Below, one piece after another: positions 11,719-28,534 of a stretch of DNA of 64,000 nt. The stretch is from Hydractinia symbiolongicarpus. Taxonomy: Eukaryota > Cnidaria > Hydrozoa > Anthoathecata > Hydractiniidae. The position numbers were made by a program, and so were the translations under genes. Numbering within the stretch: position 1 is the stretch's first letter; each line of letters opens with the position of its first letter. The notes under the pieces were generated by a model that did no database searches, was not told the origin of the DNA, and saw only the letters and a program-made list of their open reading frames with translations. The DNA is taken from NCBI RefSeq assembly GCF_029227915.1, contig NC_079883.1, positions 23,498,001 through 23,562,000 of the forward strand, read 5' to 3'.

Positions 11719-11832
11719 GTATCCTCCTAGTAACAGAAATGTAATTTTCTGGTGTTTTCTAGTAACAGAAATGTAATTTTTTGGTGTTTTCTAGTAACAG
11801 AAATGTAATTTTCTTGCTTCCTTTACTAAAAG
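11719..11832. repeat. 31-bp minisatellite, right part
   Basis: Three further units of the array seen at 8430-8599, starting at about 11734, 11765 and 11796, with the core AACAGAAATGTAATTTTCTGG split only by TGTTTTCTAGT-type spacers. Confidence 0.85.
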
Positions 11833-12541
11833 TAATCCAGGAATCTCTAATATGCGATAAGTTTTAATAGCGCGTATATTATATTAAGTACTAAATTTCG
11901 CAAATTATATAAAGTTCGGTATTTTTCTCAACATTTGTATCCATAACTAGAGATAGCGAAGTTTAATTTTTTCTTTCCACTATAGCACATTTATACTGTA
12001 CATGTATATTTATTATGCGCATAAATATTTAAATAACCAAAACATCTGCTTCGTTTTTTCCCTATTAAGTTTTTCACACCATGATAGAATTGGATTTACT
12101 TTTCTGTTTATGTTCGTTCCTTTCTATTGTTTTTCTTTTAAATCCATTGTGGGTACATTACACCTTTGCTGAGCGTCTACCATAAACTCCATCACTGGTA
12201 GTCATATTATATCTGAATCACATTCACGTGTTGAAATGCAAAAATATGGTATCAAAATCAAGTATCATTTTTTAATCATTTTTAAATCTTTTTTTCTCTC
12301 TTTTTCTTTCTTTGATGTGAACAAAAAAGAAGTTAGATATTAACACAGTGATGGAGAACGAATGAGAAAAGATGGGGACATGTGTTTTCTCTGAATAAAA
12401 AATTCTTAAGACCGGTTAAAATTTCCTATAAGAACGATATACTTGAAAGACAGAAAAATATTATAGCCGCAGAGAAAATTTTTTAAAGGTTTTTACAGTT
12501 TTTTAGCACTGAAGTAAGACAATAAAAAAGATAAAACAAAA
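11833..12541. other. Upstream region of the TRIM9/67-like gene
   Basis: AT-rich sequence with no open frame. It presumably contains the promoter and 5' untranslated sequence of the gene starting at 12542; no clear TATA box or initiator could be chosen. Confidence 0.4.
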
Positions 12542-18021
<5,480 letters not shown>

Positions 18022-20040
18022 ATCACTGAAAGAAATATAGATTATATGACAACTGCTTTCACATCGAAACAAAGGAATATAGTTTTTTTTAAATTCCTTT
18101 CTCGGTTTACTTCTTTTCTCGTCCGATTTAAAAAAAAAGAGCTCTGGAAACAAGGGTAAACGTTGCATCAACCACTTTCATACATTTTCGTTCTTTCACA
18201 CATGGCATAAATCATCTTTCTGTATAAATGAATGTACAATTGACCGGGAGTCAAATGTATACTAGTTACTTAAAGAATGTATTATCTCCCACAAAAATAT
18301 TGGGGGAGATCAATATTGTGGGAGAACTTATTTTTTATTATGGAGTATTATTTGTTATGGAGTACTTTTACTTTTTTAAAATTATTTGATTTTAATTAAA
18401 TTATTTCTTGGGGATGATAGATTTCTACATAAAATATTATTTTTATGAAATATTCCTGTTAATAATTAAATTATTTATTCCAATTAATATGTTTAAATCT
18501 AAATGTTTACCAAATAAAAATGTGATTTTTAAATCGCGATAATTCACGATATAGGCGATGCGCTGGGAAGATGAGGGCCTCGGTTTTACGATTTAGCCGA
18601 ACGTGCACGTTGAATTCCAACCGAAGGTTTTAAAGTTCACGAAGACAGCAACACTTTAAGTTAGTAGGTTTATTAAAAAAAATATTTTTAGAAACGAAAT
18701 TTAATTTTTTTAGCAAATTCTAATTTTCGTACTTGGAGTCTTTTTTATTTTAGAGAATTGTGTTTATCAGTAGGGGTATTATTTCGCCGTTACTTCAGAG
18801 AAAAAAGAATTTCACAATTACCAATAGATTAAATAAAAATGGTCAGAAGATTCTCGTCCTGGATTATTTTTTATTTAAGGTGGCAGCAATCCTTTCAAAA
18901 TTCCAATTTTCTTAAACACATTAGGCTCCTTTAAGTTTACCCAAGACTATATATATAAATATATCTTTTATTATTATAGCTACAATACTATTATCTTTCA
19001 CCTAAAAATATTCACTTTAACAAATTATTTTTAAAATAGAAAGTGAAAGATGCCTTCTAGAGGTGTTGTCGTTTGGCGTACCATGAAAAAAAAAATCAAC
19101 TAATGGAAAATCAAGAGCTGGTAAAAATTTGAAGATCGTAAAAGTAGATTTTTATTTAGATATGTCAAAATCATTTTCGTGAGTGTTAAGGCTCATATTT
19201 TCAATAAATAGTAAAGAATATTTATATATATAAAATTAATAACAAAGTAAAACAAAGTTGTTTGGGAATCTAAAAAAAAGTTACAACCACCTCATTAGCA
19301 AAAACCCCGAGTCTTAATTTTTTAAAAACTTTTTTGAGCCTACGTTCGTTCTTACTTTTTGTAAAGTCATGTCATTGCTTTCATTAAAAAGTGGACAAGA
19401 CTAATGAAACAAAGGTAGTTTGCCCAAATTTGCCAGTGACATTCTATAGCACGTTAACACAACAAAATAATCCACGTCGAATCCACGAAGTTCGCGAAAT
19501 TTGGGAGTAATGGCCGTGTTTACATCGGCAACAATTAGTACTTTTCCACCGATTGAACCAAATAACCTAAGATCCGAAGTCTTAGGTTCGCTGTAAACAT
19601 GGAAGTTCGATTGGATCGTGGACAAGTTCAAAATGCGCGTCTCTAATATAGAATCAACCAATATAATCACTTGTTGTGGCGAAATTCTGTCCTTGATTGC
19701 AGTCTTATTGTGGCACAATCCGACTCCCCTTTAGAACGGTCCTACAAACGAGGTGCGAAATTGTATTAACCGAAAGAAGTATACAAATATATATTTTAGA
19801 ATGTATCTCTGTGAAGAATAATATACACGTTACATCTTTATCAAGCTTTGCAACACTTTTAAAAAGTTTTAATGCTAGCTTTCATAAACGTATATATATA
19901 TTGCCCACATACATGTCGATAATCGTTTTAGTTCTCAAGTCAATACATTTACAATTATATACTATGTTTTAAAACAAAGTTTTACGTGTTTGTGCTAAAA
20001 TGTTAAAGATGCTGCGCATACGAGAGAAATTTTATTTTTT
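18022..20040. other. Intergenic AT-rich stretch between TRIM and SelL genes
   Basis: Contains a partial palindrome around TCTCCCACAA and TTGTGGGAGA (18285-18327) and a perfect 9-bp-arm hairpin AACCTAAGA/TCTTAGGTT at 19562-19586. The 105-codon minus frame at 19401-19718 has no recognised motif. No gene can be supported. Confidence 0.4.
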
Positions 20041-20350
20041 TATCTTACTAATCTCTCTAATTTGAATTTAGAAATTGAAGTTGTTTCTTTCAAAAATCAA
20101 AATATTCGAATAAAACTTGAAGGATAGGTCGATTGCAATTATGTCAAGAATTCGAATAACAGAGAGAAATTCTTCGCCGTAGGGACCTTAAAATGTGTTC
20201 GAATTATAGGACTTTTCAAATTTAAATTAGAGAGATTCAAATTAAAGGAAGTAAATTTGAGAGCTTGCAAAGGAAATTTCACGGTGACTTTGACATTGTT
20301 CGAATTAGAGGGATATTTGAATTACGGAGATTCGAGAGAGTCAACCGTAT
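20041..20350. mobile_element. Partial pogo/Tigger-like element end
   Basis: Read on the minus strand, the right end is TA-CGGTTGACTCTCTCGAAT, similar in style to the TACAGTAGACTCTCGATATA terminus at 32138. The body has reiterated TTCGAATTAGAG-like motifs. Only one terminus is recognisable, so borders are approximate. It lies downstream of the selenoprotein gene. Confidence 0.4.
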
Positions 20351-20392
20351 TAAAAACACAAACTCTTTGACATATTATACCTTACTCATACT

Positions 20393-20398
20393 ATTTAT
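20393..20398 (-). terminator. Possible poly(A) signal after the SelL gene
   Basis: AATAAA on the minus strand about 160 bp after the TAG stop. If used, the 3' untranslated region would be short and lack a visible SECIS core, which argues that a more distal site or a further exon exists. Confidence 0.3.
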
Positions 20399-20556
20399 TG
20401 CCTGCAAATTTTTTAATCTGTCGATTTAAACACTTCTAAATATAGTAAAAAAATTAATTTTAAAATAATATTTAAATCTAAAAATGATAGGAATATTGAT
20501 ATATGACAGTGGATGTAATGCAGCAATATAAGTTAGCTAAAGAAGTTCTCGTGCAG

Positions 20557-23500
20557 CTACTTTTTTCTAATGACCTCCAAGATAGCTTGTGTAGTCGGTC
20601 TATCAATAGGAAATGTGCTTCTATGAATCATGATTATCTCTCCATCACTGCTGATAATAACATCCCCACCAAGTTGATGTGGATCATCTCCATCATCCAT
20701 AGGGAGGAGATTTCTTCCTGCACATAGTTGCTCTGCGTACCATATTTGTGATTTGATATCCCAAGTGTGTTTAACAGAGGGTGATAAGTGAAATGCTCCA
20801 TACAGATTCCGTTCACTATCACACACTATAGGATATATACAACTTGTGTCTCTTACCCATCTTTTTGCTTGTTCCTAATGATTAAAATATTAAGCCTAGA
20901 GCACAGAAAAAAATGCATAGGAACTGTTGAATAAAAAAAAAATGGGAAAATGATTTTGATAATTCCGTTTTCCGAAATACACAGATCCAAAGATATCTGT
21001 AAAAAGTGATAAAAAGATGTCAACTAACAGGTGTAAACAGGACAGAAGCTATTGGAAATTACTAATTTGGCATTCTCATATTTGAGAATTCTTGTCCTTT
21101 TCAAGACAGTGTTTATAAGATAATAATGAAAAATAGACATACACTATTTCCAAAAGTTACAAGCAGTACAGTACTTTGATGTGAACGCAGTTCATCATCT
21201 ATGTTCTGTATCTGCTTAACATGATCTCGTCAGGGTAATCAAGCAAAATGACGTAAAAATATGATGATTAATGAACCAGCTTTTGGAAAATATGTCTTCA
21301 AGGGCACATTTCTATAACAAACCAAAAAAATAATATATTATTCGGTTCAAGGGAAGGGGGGGGGAGCTGACGGGTTTTTTTAATAACTCCTTGTTGCTTT
21401 GTTATATGGCTATGATACTGAATTTCAATATTTATCTATTAGACACCTGCATGCTAAATTTTTAGGTCCCATACCTTTTAGAAGCTTTGATAGTGGCCAT
21501 TACTCGAAACTACCCCTAAAAATCTCTATTAAATCCTTATAACGGGAAAATATAATAACTCCTGTTAGGATTATCCTTAGAACTTGAAACTTGCAACACA
21601 ACTTTATTTCATCAAGAAAAATTATTATGAATAATTTGGACATGTGACTAATCCGATTTCCCAGCTTTGTCGGGTTTTACCCGAAAATCGAAAAAAGCCG
21701 GATTTTCGGGCAATTTTTTAGGTTATCCCTGTTAAAACTGGAAGATATGTTAAGGATACGTCAAACCCTTTTTTCCCATGTTGAGAATAATGCGTATATT
21801 TCCTAAACTATAAAATTTAACTTCATAAAAGTATATATATTCTGAAAGCCTATTAAATTTCCTATGTAGCCATGCTATTCTTATTATTCGTCGAAAAAAT
21901 TAAAAGGTGTAAAAAATTATCGAACACGTTTTCAAAGTCTCTGATACTTGAGGTAAAAGGAACAAGCATTTTACTTTTATATTGTAAAAGTTATATCATT
22001 AAACTCAGCTCCCCATGGGCATGGAAAGGGTACCTGCGTTTTTTTTCTAAAAACATATTTTTAGTTTTATTACGAAAAATTGATTTTGGTACTCCTTCGT
22101 TGATAAAAATAACTTTATCACATAGCAACCTCTGAATGGTACATTTTTTTTTTTAAAAAAAAAACACCTTTGAGGAGCTGAATATCTTGATAATAATTAT
22201 GTGATAATTTTGTCTCGATATATTGAAGTCCCTGTACCTTCTTCCCTAAAATGTAGAGCAACATTGAGAAAAATATGTTTGCCAGATAAACAGCCTTGAA
22301 CATCCTCACGCTTCAGTAATTCGAAACAAAGAAAAGAATTTCTTCAGGTTTGCATGCTCTGTATGATACAGAATTGTGCTGATGCTTCATGATTCTACAT
22401 CATGTGGCCATTTTTTTTAATAAATTATTTATATATTGAAAGAGAAATAACATAAACTAACTTGCTAAGCATAACAAAAAATAGAGTACACAAGCAACCT
22501 CGTTCCCAGTGCCTTTTGTTTGGAAAAGGAATAAATTGATAGGAAAGACTGTATTCCAGGAAAATAAAGTATAAAATAATGTGGAAAAATACGTTTTCTT
22601 GCAGCTAATTATTGTAAAATTTTGCTGATCCATACTGCACTCCTTCTATGTGCCTAAACCTGTCAGCCAGTCTATTCTTTGCATTTCTGCGTTTTTTCCT
22701 TTTTTCTTTAGTTGTTTTTAATGTTTTGTAGTCAGAACCTGCTATACCTGCATCGTCAGTTTTTCGGAAATTATTTTTACAACTCTCGCTCAGATCTAAC
22801 CCAACAATATCGAATATATTAGAAAAAGTCCAGTAAAAACCACAATTGTATAAGCAAGTGCTTATGTTCATTGCAAGTTCAATTTCCTCTGAGCACGTAA
22901 CTGTTCTTTTGGGGCAAGAGACCAATATTTTCCTCGGGCAAGATAATTTTCTTCCTACTAGGACCTAGGGTATCAAATTGTTCTTCCTGCCATTGTTGTT
23001 CCTGGTTATAATACAAACTGAGGTTGCTGGCAGCGAGGATTCTTTTCCGTTGAATTGAAAAATGTTCTGCCTTTTTTGCAACCTTTTCAATTTTCTTTTT
23101 TTGAACAAAGATCCACTCGCACTAGCACGTCCCATATTCAATAAGATTATGATAAATGTAAATATAAATAAAGAAAATAATAACCAGAAAATATTTTTTA
23201 ATTGTTTCAACTTGTGTTCTCAATGATATGTAGTTCGTATGTAGCTCAACTAAAGAGTATATAATCATTTTGAAAATGTTCAAATGATCAACTTCAAAAA
23301 ATACCCTCATATCTTCAGCATATTAGAAAAAACATGCTCATGTGTGCAAGATTTAACTTCTTTTCAATTTTTAACAAAGAAGGTTTCAAAAAAAAATGTT
23401 TGTTAATTTATCCTTTCCTAATTTCCTCGTTTTTGCATTATAAATTTATACATTTTTTTTCAAATAAATACTCTATGAACCGTTTGCTTCCTGAAGGTAT

Positions 23501-24488
23501 AAAAAATTTTTTTTTGAGAAAAAATCAAAAAAAGGGTTTGACGTATCCTTAAATAACTTTTATTTAGCTTTCAGAAACTTCAAACAGAATGTAAAAATTC
23601 ACTCTAGAAAAAAAGGTAATTAAATTTTAAGCAGATAATGGCATTTTTAAAAATGATGTCATAGAAAATGTGCTGACGCAAGCAAAAATTTATTGCCGCC
23701 ATTTTGTTCCTTTTATGACATACTATAAGTGTGCCAAGTTTGATTCAATTTAAACAATCCTAAGTAGGATTGTTTAACCCCCCCAACCCCGGTCTTAGTA
23801 TGTTCGGAAAACCCTGGACCGAATAGGGTTAAATCTGACAGCTAAACAGGAGCTAAACTGGCAGCAACAGGTTCAACACAGACTGATATTTCAGAAATTA
23901 GAAATGCGCAGAATCCCAGAAATTCCAAAACCAGAACATTACCCTTCATGTGTAATGGTTGAATACAGTTGGGAAGTGGGGTAAACTATTGACGTTGTTA
24001 TGTAAAAGTCTAGCTAGGAGTATAGCTACCATTTTACAGATCATAATAACGAAAATACTAAAGAAAAAGTGGCAACCTTACATTTCTTCTATAGTCCTAA
24101 CTGTTAAATTCTGTTGGAATTTTTCACCAACTTCTAATTTGTGTGGAGAATCTTCCCAATCTTTTTCCATTTTGAGTTGTTCATCAATGCTGTTCAAAAA
24201 CATATTAAATTCATTTTCCTTATCTAGCAGAACGTCTAGTTTTTCCTCTACGGTATTATCATGCATCATCAGTTTTGTCCATAGCTTCTCAGCGTCTTTG
24301 CGATTTTTTACACCAATCGATATAAAGAATCGATTATATGCTCCAATTAGGCGTCCCAAAACTTTAACATGATTACTGACAAAGTTTGAGGCAGATTGCA
24401 ACACAAATGGCTTTGCCTCATGTATAACGTCTGAAATTATCTTACATAATTCTTCAACAGCGGACAGTAATTTCTCTTTCATCATCAA
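20557..24488 (-). CDS. SelL: Selenoprotein L-type peroxiredoxin-like (Prxl2-fold) protein with a UxxU motif
   Basis: Three-exon model of 297 residues: 24488-24082, 21311-21143 and 20874-20557, GT-AG introns, phases 2 and 0. Exon 1 is an N-terminal helical region ending VGEKFQQNLTVRTIEE, the start of a thioredoxin-like fold. Exon 2 reads FLRHFAULPURDHVKQI, with in-frame TGA codons at 21241-21239 and 21232-21230 (residues 160 and 163) exactly where AhpC/TSA-2 relatives have CxxC. Exon 3 continues with RWVRDTSCIYPIVCDSE and DDPHQLGGD, hallmarks of the Prxl2 family. Known SelL proteins, from fish and aquatic invertebrates, carry a diselenide-forming UxxU and a helical N-terminal extension. This model fits both; the phase of exon 2 to both neighbours is compatible only with the frame that contains the two TGAs. 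I did not find a SECIS element by eye. If TGA were read as stop the product would end at 159 residues. ATG choice among three consecutive Met codons is arbitrary. Confidence 0.87.
21754..23548. mobile_element. 1.8-kb TTAA-flanked inverted-repeat transposon (piggyBac-like) in SelL intron 1
   Basis: TTAA at 21750-21753 and again at 23549-23552 bounds an element whose ends are GGATACGTCAAACCC and its exact complement GGGTTTGACGTATCC, both continuing into a T-run. TTAA target duplication is the mark of piggyBac-type insertion. It contains a minus-strand frame at 22605-22925 resembling part of another transposon-derived protein, and no DDD-type piggyBac transposase is seen, so it is non-autonomous. 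Confidence 0.75.
22605..22925 (-). pseudogene. C-terminal fragment of a transposon-derived protein
   Basis: The frame is open upstream to about 22958 and ends KEKRKKRRNAKNRLADRF followed by EGVQYGSAKF. The pattern of a Cys/Asn/Gly-rich helix region, then a Lys/Arg-rich helix, then EGxxYGSGxF-like end resembles the C-terminus of repetitive transposon proteins of invertebrates (class not certain). No catalytic part is present. Confidence 0.45.
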
Positions 24489-25155
24489 TTGTCTTTATTT
24501 TGTAGCTTGAATTAAAGAGATACAATTGGTGCGGCTTAATCTCTTGCGCTGAAAATATCTTTCTTGAGAGAAAACGAAAGTAAACAAAACGAGGTTCCAG
24601 GTGCTTACTAAAACAGTGTTTAGAAAAATGCGGAACGACTACAGGGGCAAAATAGATATGTTTTTAAAAATGCTATTAGAGCACGTGTCTTCTTTGTCGC
24701 GGTATCCTTGTTATTCTTAAGGTCACAGATGAAAAGGTCGTGATCAAATGGAACACAAGAAGTGATTGATTGATTTGGTTAATGTCTGCTGAAAAAGCCT
24801 TTAATGAGTTATCATTAAGCAAACAAAATATGCCTTAATTTTTATGGACTATTGACAAAATCCCCCCTATTGACCATCAGCTTTTTTTCTTTAGACAACC
24901 AAACTCCATAAATAAGATGTAGAAGTTTTTAACATCTTGATGGGTTCAGAGCTTTCTCACTTCACAGACCTGTGGCCTTGTGGCTTCACAGCTTTGTTGT
25001 GGCTATAATAGTCTTTTTAGGTGATTTATATGTAACCTAACCCAGTTACAGTACTGTGAAAAGGTTTGTTAACATCGTGGTTCGTGTTTATTTCATGTTA
25101 CGCACAAACCACGATAGTCCACGATGCACATTTTTTTAACAATCATGGACCTCAC
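24489..25155. other. Intergenic AT-rich stretch upstream of SelL
   Basis: It should hold the SelL promoter. A palindromic pair around ATCGTGGTTCGTG and ACAAACCACGATAG occurs at 25074-25118. No coding frame is visible. Confidence 0.4.
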
Positions 25156-25514
25156 GATCATAGATAGATAGATAGATGTGCATATTTTACATGGCTAGCC
25201 TCACAAATATCGAGGGATATACCCTGTCTATTATTTCCAGGGGGGCCATGGCTTAGATGGGGAGTCCTAGAGTATTTAATGCTCATTTTGAGCGACGCAG
25301 ACCCAATTAGGGCCCGCGCTCTACTAGACAACTCCCGGCAACATCCAACGACCCACAAAGTGTGCCATCTTCCCAATTTCCCTCACATGACTTGGGTTAA
25401 CCCAAGGCTATGGTAACATTCACTCGCCCATGTTGAATCGCCGTCAAGAGGAATCGAACCCCGGTCTCCTGCACAGAGTAGGAGAGCTATAACCACTAAT
25501 CTACGGCGCCTCAA
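25156..25514 (-). mobile_element. tRNA-derived SINE
   Basis: Read on the minus strand, the head has a box A-like TAGATTAGTGG (25503-25493) and a perfect box B GGTTCGATTCC (25460-25450), a RNA polymerase III promoter of tRNA type. A unique body of about 250 bp follows, ending in a (ATCT)n tail at 25162-25178. The head does not fold as a functional tRNA acceptor with CCA. Confidence 0.85.
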
Positions 25515-26104
25515 TCACCATCATGTTTTGTGGACTTCACGAACGAAAATTAAATATTACATCGTGGCTTCCACGATATATAACTTCTATTGTAAAACAA
25601 CAAAGACCGTTAGTTTATCAATTAAATCAAAAAACCGACGGCAAAAAAATAAATTAGCATGTTTTAATTCGTTGTCATAAAGCTATTGAGCCATAATTAT
25701 TTAGCTAGTCATTAATACAACAATCCAGGGTAAAACATCTTCAATCATGCAACAAGGAAGTCTCTATAACTACTTTTAACAATGCAACCGCTAATATAGT
25801 CTTTTGTTGCCAAGTAGTGTTGTTTTTGCTTCCTGCAATAAACTTGAAATTTATAACTCAATTTAATCTCAGCTAGCTATATACCACAATATGCTAGAAA
25901 ACGTTGCATCAGTTCAGTTTTTTCACTTTATTGGAGTTAGTTTACGTTAAATACAAGGTTTTGATGTATGCAAACACCCTTTAACACCATGTCGCAAGTT
26001 GGTCCTGGCCCGTCAATTGACAGAGCAGCTTGTCCAAAGACGGCCACCATGTCAAAGGATGGGCCACCGTGCCTAAAGATAGTCCGTCCTGTTTTAAGAC
26101 GTCA

Positions 26105-26640
26105 GTCTTTTTCAGGAGAGGCGTGCGATCGCACATGCAAGCCTTGGCACATGCCTAAATTGTTTCAGGCGTGCGATTAATCACACGCCTGAAAAATAAA
26201 TATGGAGTTTTCAAAATCAAGCTTTAAAATTTTGTGCAATAGCAGCCCTCGAAAGAATTTTTGGAGACTCGTCAGACAAAACGTCCGATAGATTTCCGTC
26301 ATGTTCGGACACTTTTAGATCTCAGAAATTATTGAATAGTCCTGGTCCTTTTAATCCACGAGCAAGCCTACCCATAGCCTAGCCGTAGCCAACCTGACCA
26401 TCCTAGCTAATTCAACGACTCCTGACTTAGTTAAAAGAACTACGTAGATATAAATCTCTTTTGCCTGGTCCCTTCATCGTTGGTAACCAGGTCTTACACA
26501 AGAAATCCAGCCATGCTGTTCTTAACTAATGCAAAGGTGAACGCCGACGGAGCACGGATGAAGCAAGTCTGCAAAACTGCACTTACAGGCGTAATAGACA
26601 TTTTATCATGGATTTAATTGTAGATAATTTTTTCAGGTCC
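26105..26640. mobile_element. Truncated copy of the GTCTTTTTCAGGA repeat
   Basis: About 90% identical by eye to 9744-10268, starting with the same GTCTTTTTCAGGA terminus and running through GTCAGACAAAACGTCCGATA to ATTTTATCATGGATTTA. The right half and right terminus are missing. It ends about 270 bp upstream of the first DRC12 copy. Confidence 0.85.
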
Positions 26641-26908
26641 GAATTTAATTATTATGGGTATTATAGGTATTATAATGTCTGGTAAAAAAAGTTATATATT
26701 TTGATACATATATATATAATTAGATATATCAAGGATGCTTGCATAACGTTTAAAAAAACTTTAGCATTATTACATCAACAGTACCCACAAACCACAGTGA
26801 ATTTCTTGATGAATTTAGGGAAACTAAGACAAAAATTGATTGCATAAATTATCTTGACATATTTGTAGCTAAATGTAAAATTTCTTTCTTTTTAAAGATC
26901 ACTATAAA

Positions 26909-27502
26909 ATGCCTCCAAAAAACAAGGAGAAGAAAAAACGAAAAAAAAGTGCAAAGAGCGATGGCCCCTCACTGGAAGAGAAGTACCAACAAACATTACA
27001 AAAAATTGACTCTTTACAAGACCATTTGACTGTCCGAAATGAAATTGCTAGAAGATCTCAAGCAACATCCCATGGCTTAAGAGAAAAGATAAAGGAAGCG
27101 AGTGACTGTATCGAAGAAGAAAAGAAGAACAAATTAGACATCTCGTCTGACTTAATCCGTCAATACAAAAGCATGCAAGCAGAACTCACCAATAAAATTT
27201 GTTCACTTGAATCAAATCTGGAAAATGTGAAGGAAAAATTGTTGAAAACTCAAAATGAACTAAAAGCAGAGGAAGAGGAGAAGTTAAAGATTATTAAAGA
27301 AAAGGATGACATTATTGCTGAATTAGAGTACAAAATTGAGCATATGGAGTCTGCGTATGAAAATGTTTTGCATGATGCATTTGATATGCTGACTGAAAGG
27401 TTTGACAGTGCTAGAATTGCCTGGAAAGCCGAAGCAACAGAAATACAGCGTAAAAACAAAGCTCGATTACTTGAGTTTGGATTAAAACCTTTATATATAT
27501 AA
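26909..27502 (+). CDS. DRC12/CCDC153-like dynein regulatory complex protein, copy 1
   Basis: Intronless frame of 197 residues. It starts MPPKNKEKKKRKKSAKS, a Lys-rich N-terminus as in vertebrate CCDC153 (MPPK...), then a long coiled coil (about 25-165), with the family signature AYENVLHDAFDML near 148-160 and the end LLEFGLKP, matching the C-terminal QFGLTP-type tail of the family. CCDC153 is DRC12, a small coiled-coil subunit of the nexin-dynein regulatory complex that links axonemal doublets in motile cilia. The 5' flank ends in a pyrimidine-rich TTTCTTTCTTTTTAAAG 10 bases before the ATG, which looks like a 3' splice site for a 5' UTR intron or a spliced leader. Its 5' flank differs from those of copies 2 and 3. 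Confidence 0.87.
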   Translation: MPPKNKEKKKRKKSAKSDGPSLEEKYQQTLQKIDSLQDHLTVRNEIARRSQATSHGLREKIKEASDCIEEEKKNKLDISSDLIRQYKSMQAELTNKICSLESNLENVKEKLLKTQNELKAEEEEKLKIIKEKDDIIAELEYKIEHMESAYENVLHDAFDMLTERFDSARIAWKAEATEIQRKNKARLLEFGLKPLYI

Positions 27503-28534
27503 TGAACTAATGCATGTAGCTATTGCTGAATTAAAGTGATTGGTATGGCATGTCAATCATCTTTAGTGTAGTCATTTGGCATATAAAGTATATACAACAC
27601 ATATGTAATCTGTATGGTTTTATTGATAGAGACTGGAAAAATTATTTTCATAAATAACATATACATGCTGTACGTTTAGAACTTGTTTGTGTAACACATT
27701 TAACATCAGATTTTTGTATATGTTTTTGTACTGTACATTACAAATAATTTTGGTGTGTGTATATGGAACTAATAGAACTAATATATAGAAGTAATTACAC
27801 TATGCTAATTACACTGAACTAATTACCATTATAACTGTGTATGAACAACTTATAAAATAATCCTAATTATATTATGACTGATCTAATAAACCCTAATAAT
27901 ACACTTCTCCTGAGTTACATGTTTTATAATTTTACAATTTTGGTGTTTTGACTTTAGGATCTTATTCAGCAATATTGAATGCTGAATTTAATATATACAA
28001 AGAAATGTTTTTCAAAATGCTGGTTACTTTGTGGTAACAAAGAAAGTACTAGAACAATAGTCACTGATTCTCTCAAGTATATAATTTTTATAAGAAATGG
28101 AAGAGAATGTTCCATCCTTACTTAAAAAAATGACTTCAGTTAGTTATGTCAGGACTTATTTTCACAAATTACTAAATCCGTAATTTTTCACTAGGAATAA
28201 TTTTGCGGATTGCACATTTTGAGATATTTGTTAAACTGTTATAATATCTGAAATTTTTTTTATAAATTTTGATTGTATACCTAAATCAAAATACCAAGGA
28301 TGCTTACATAATGTTTAAAATAACTTTAGAATATCACAACAATGGTACCCACAACAAAGCAAATTCCTTCATGTAATTAGGAAGACAAAAATTGCTTGCT
28401 TAAATGACAGATTACATACATATTCATTATAGATTGCATATGTTGAAATATTTGTATCTAAATGTAAAATTTCTTTTTTTTTTAAAGATTGTAATAAAAT
28501 GCCTCCAAAAAACAAGGAGAAGAAAAAACAAAAG
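26945..28534. repeat. 1,590-bp direct repeat, first unit
   Basis: This unit and the next one (28535-30124) show no difference in the long stretches compared by eye; the ATG-to-ATG spacing is exactly 1,590 bp for both pairs of DRC12 genes. The unit runs from within copy 1 to the matching place in copy 2. Confidence 0.85.

Noticed and set aside
19401-19718. 105-codon minus-strand frame
   Set aside because: No motif, and it spans a 9-bp-arm hairpin; compatible with chance or a repeat.
23571-23582. A second TGA-N6-TGA spacing on the minus strand near the SelL gene
   Set aside because: Its frame does not match the phase of exon 1, no suitable donor follows, and the surrounding residues do not fit the family. 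The true UxxU exon is at 21311-21143.
25450-25514. Possible tRNA gene (box A and perfect box B)
   Set aside because: The sequence continues into a SINE body with a simple-repeat tail and does not give a full cloverleaf, so it is called a SINE head.
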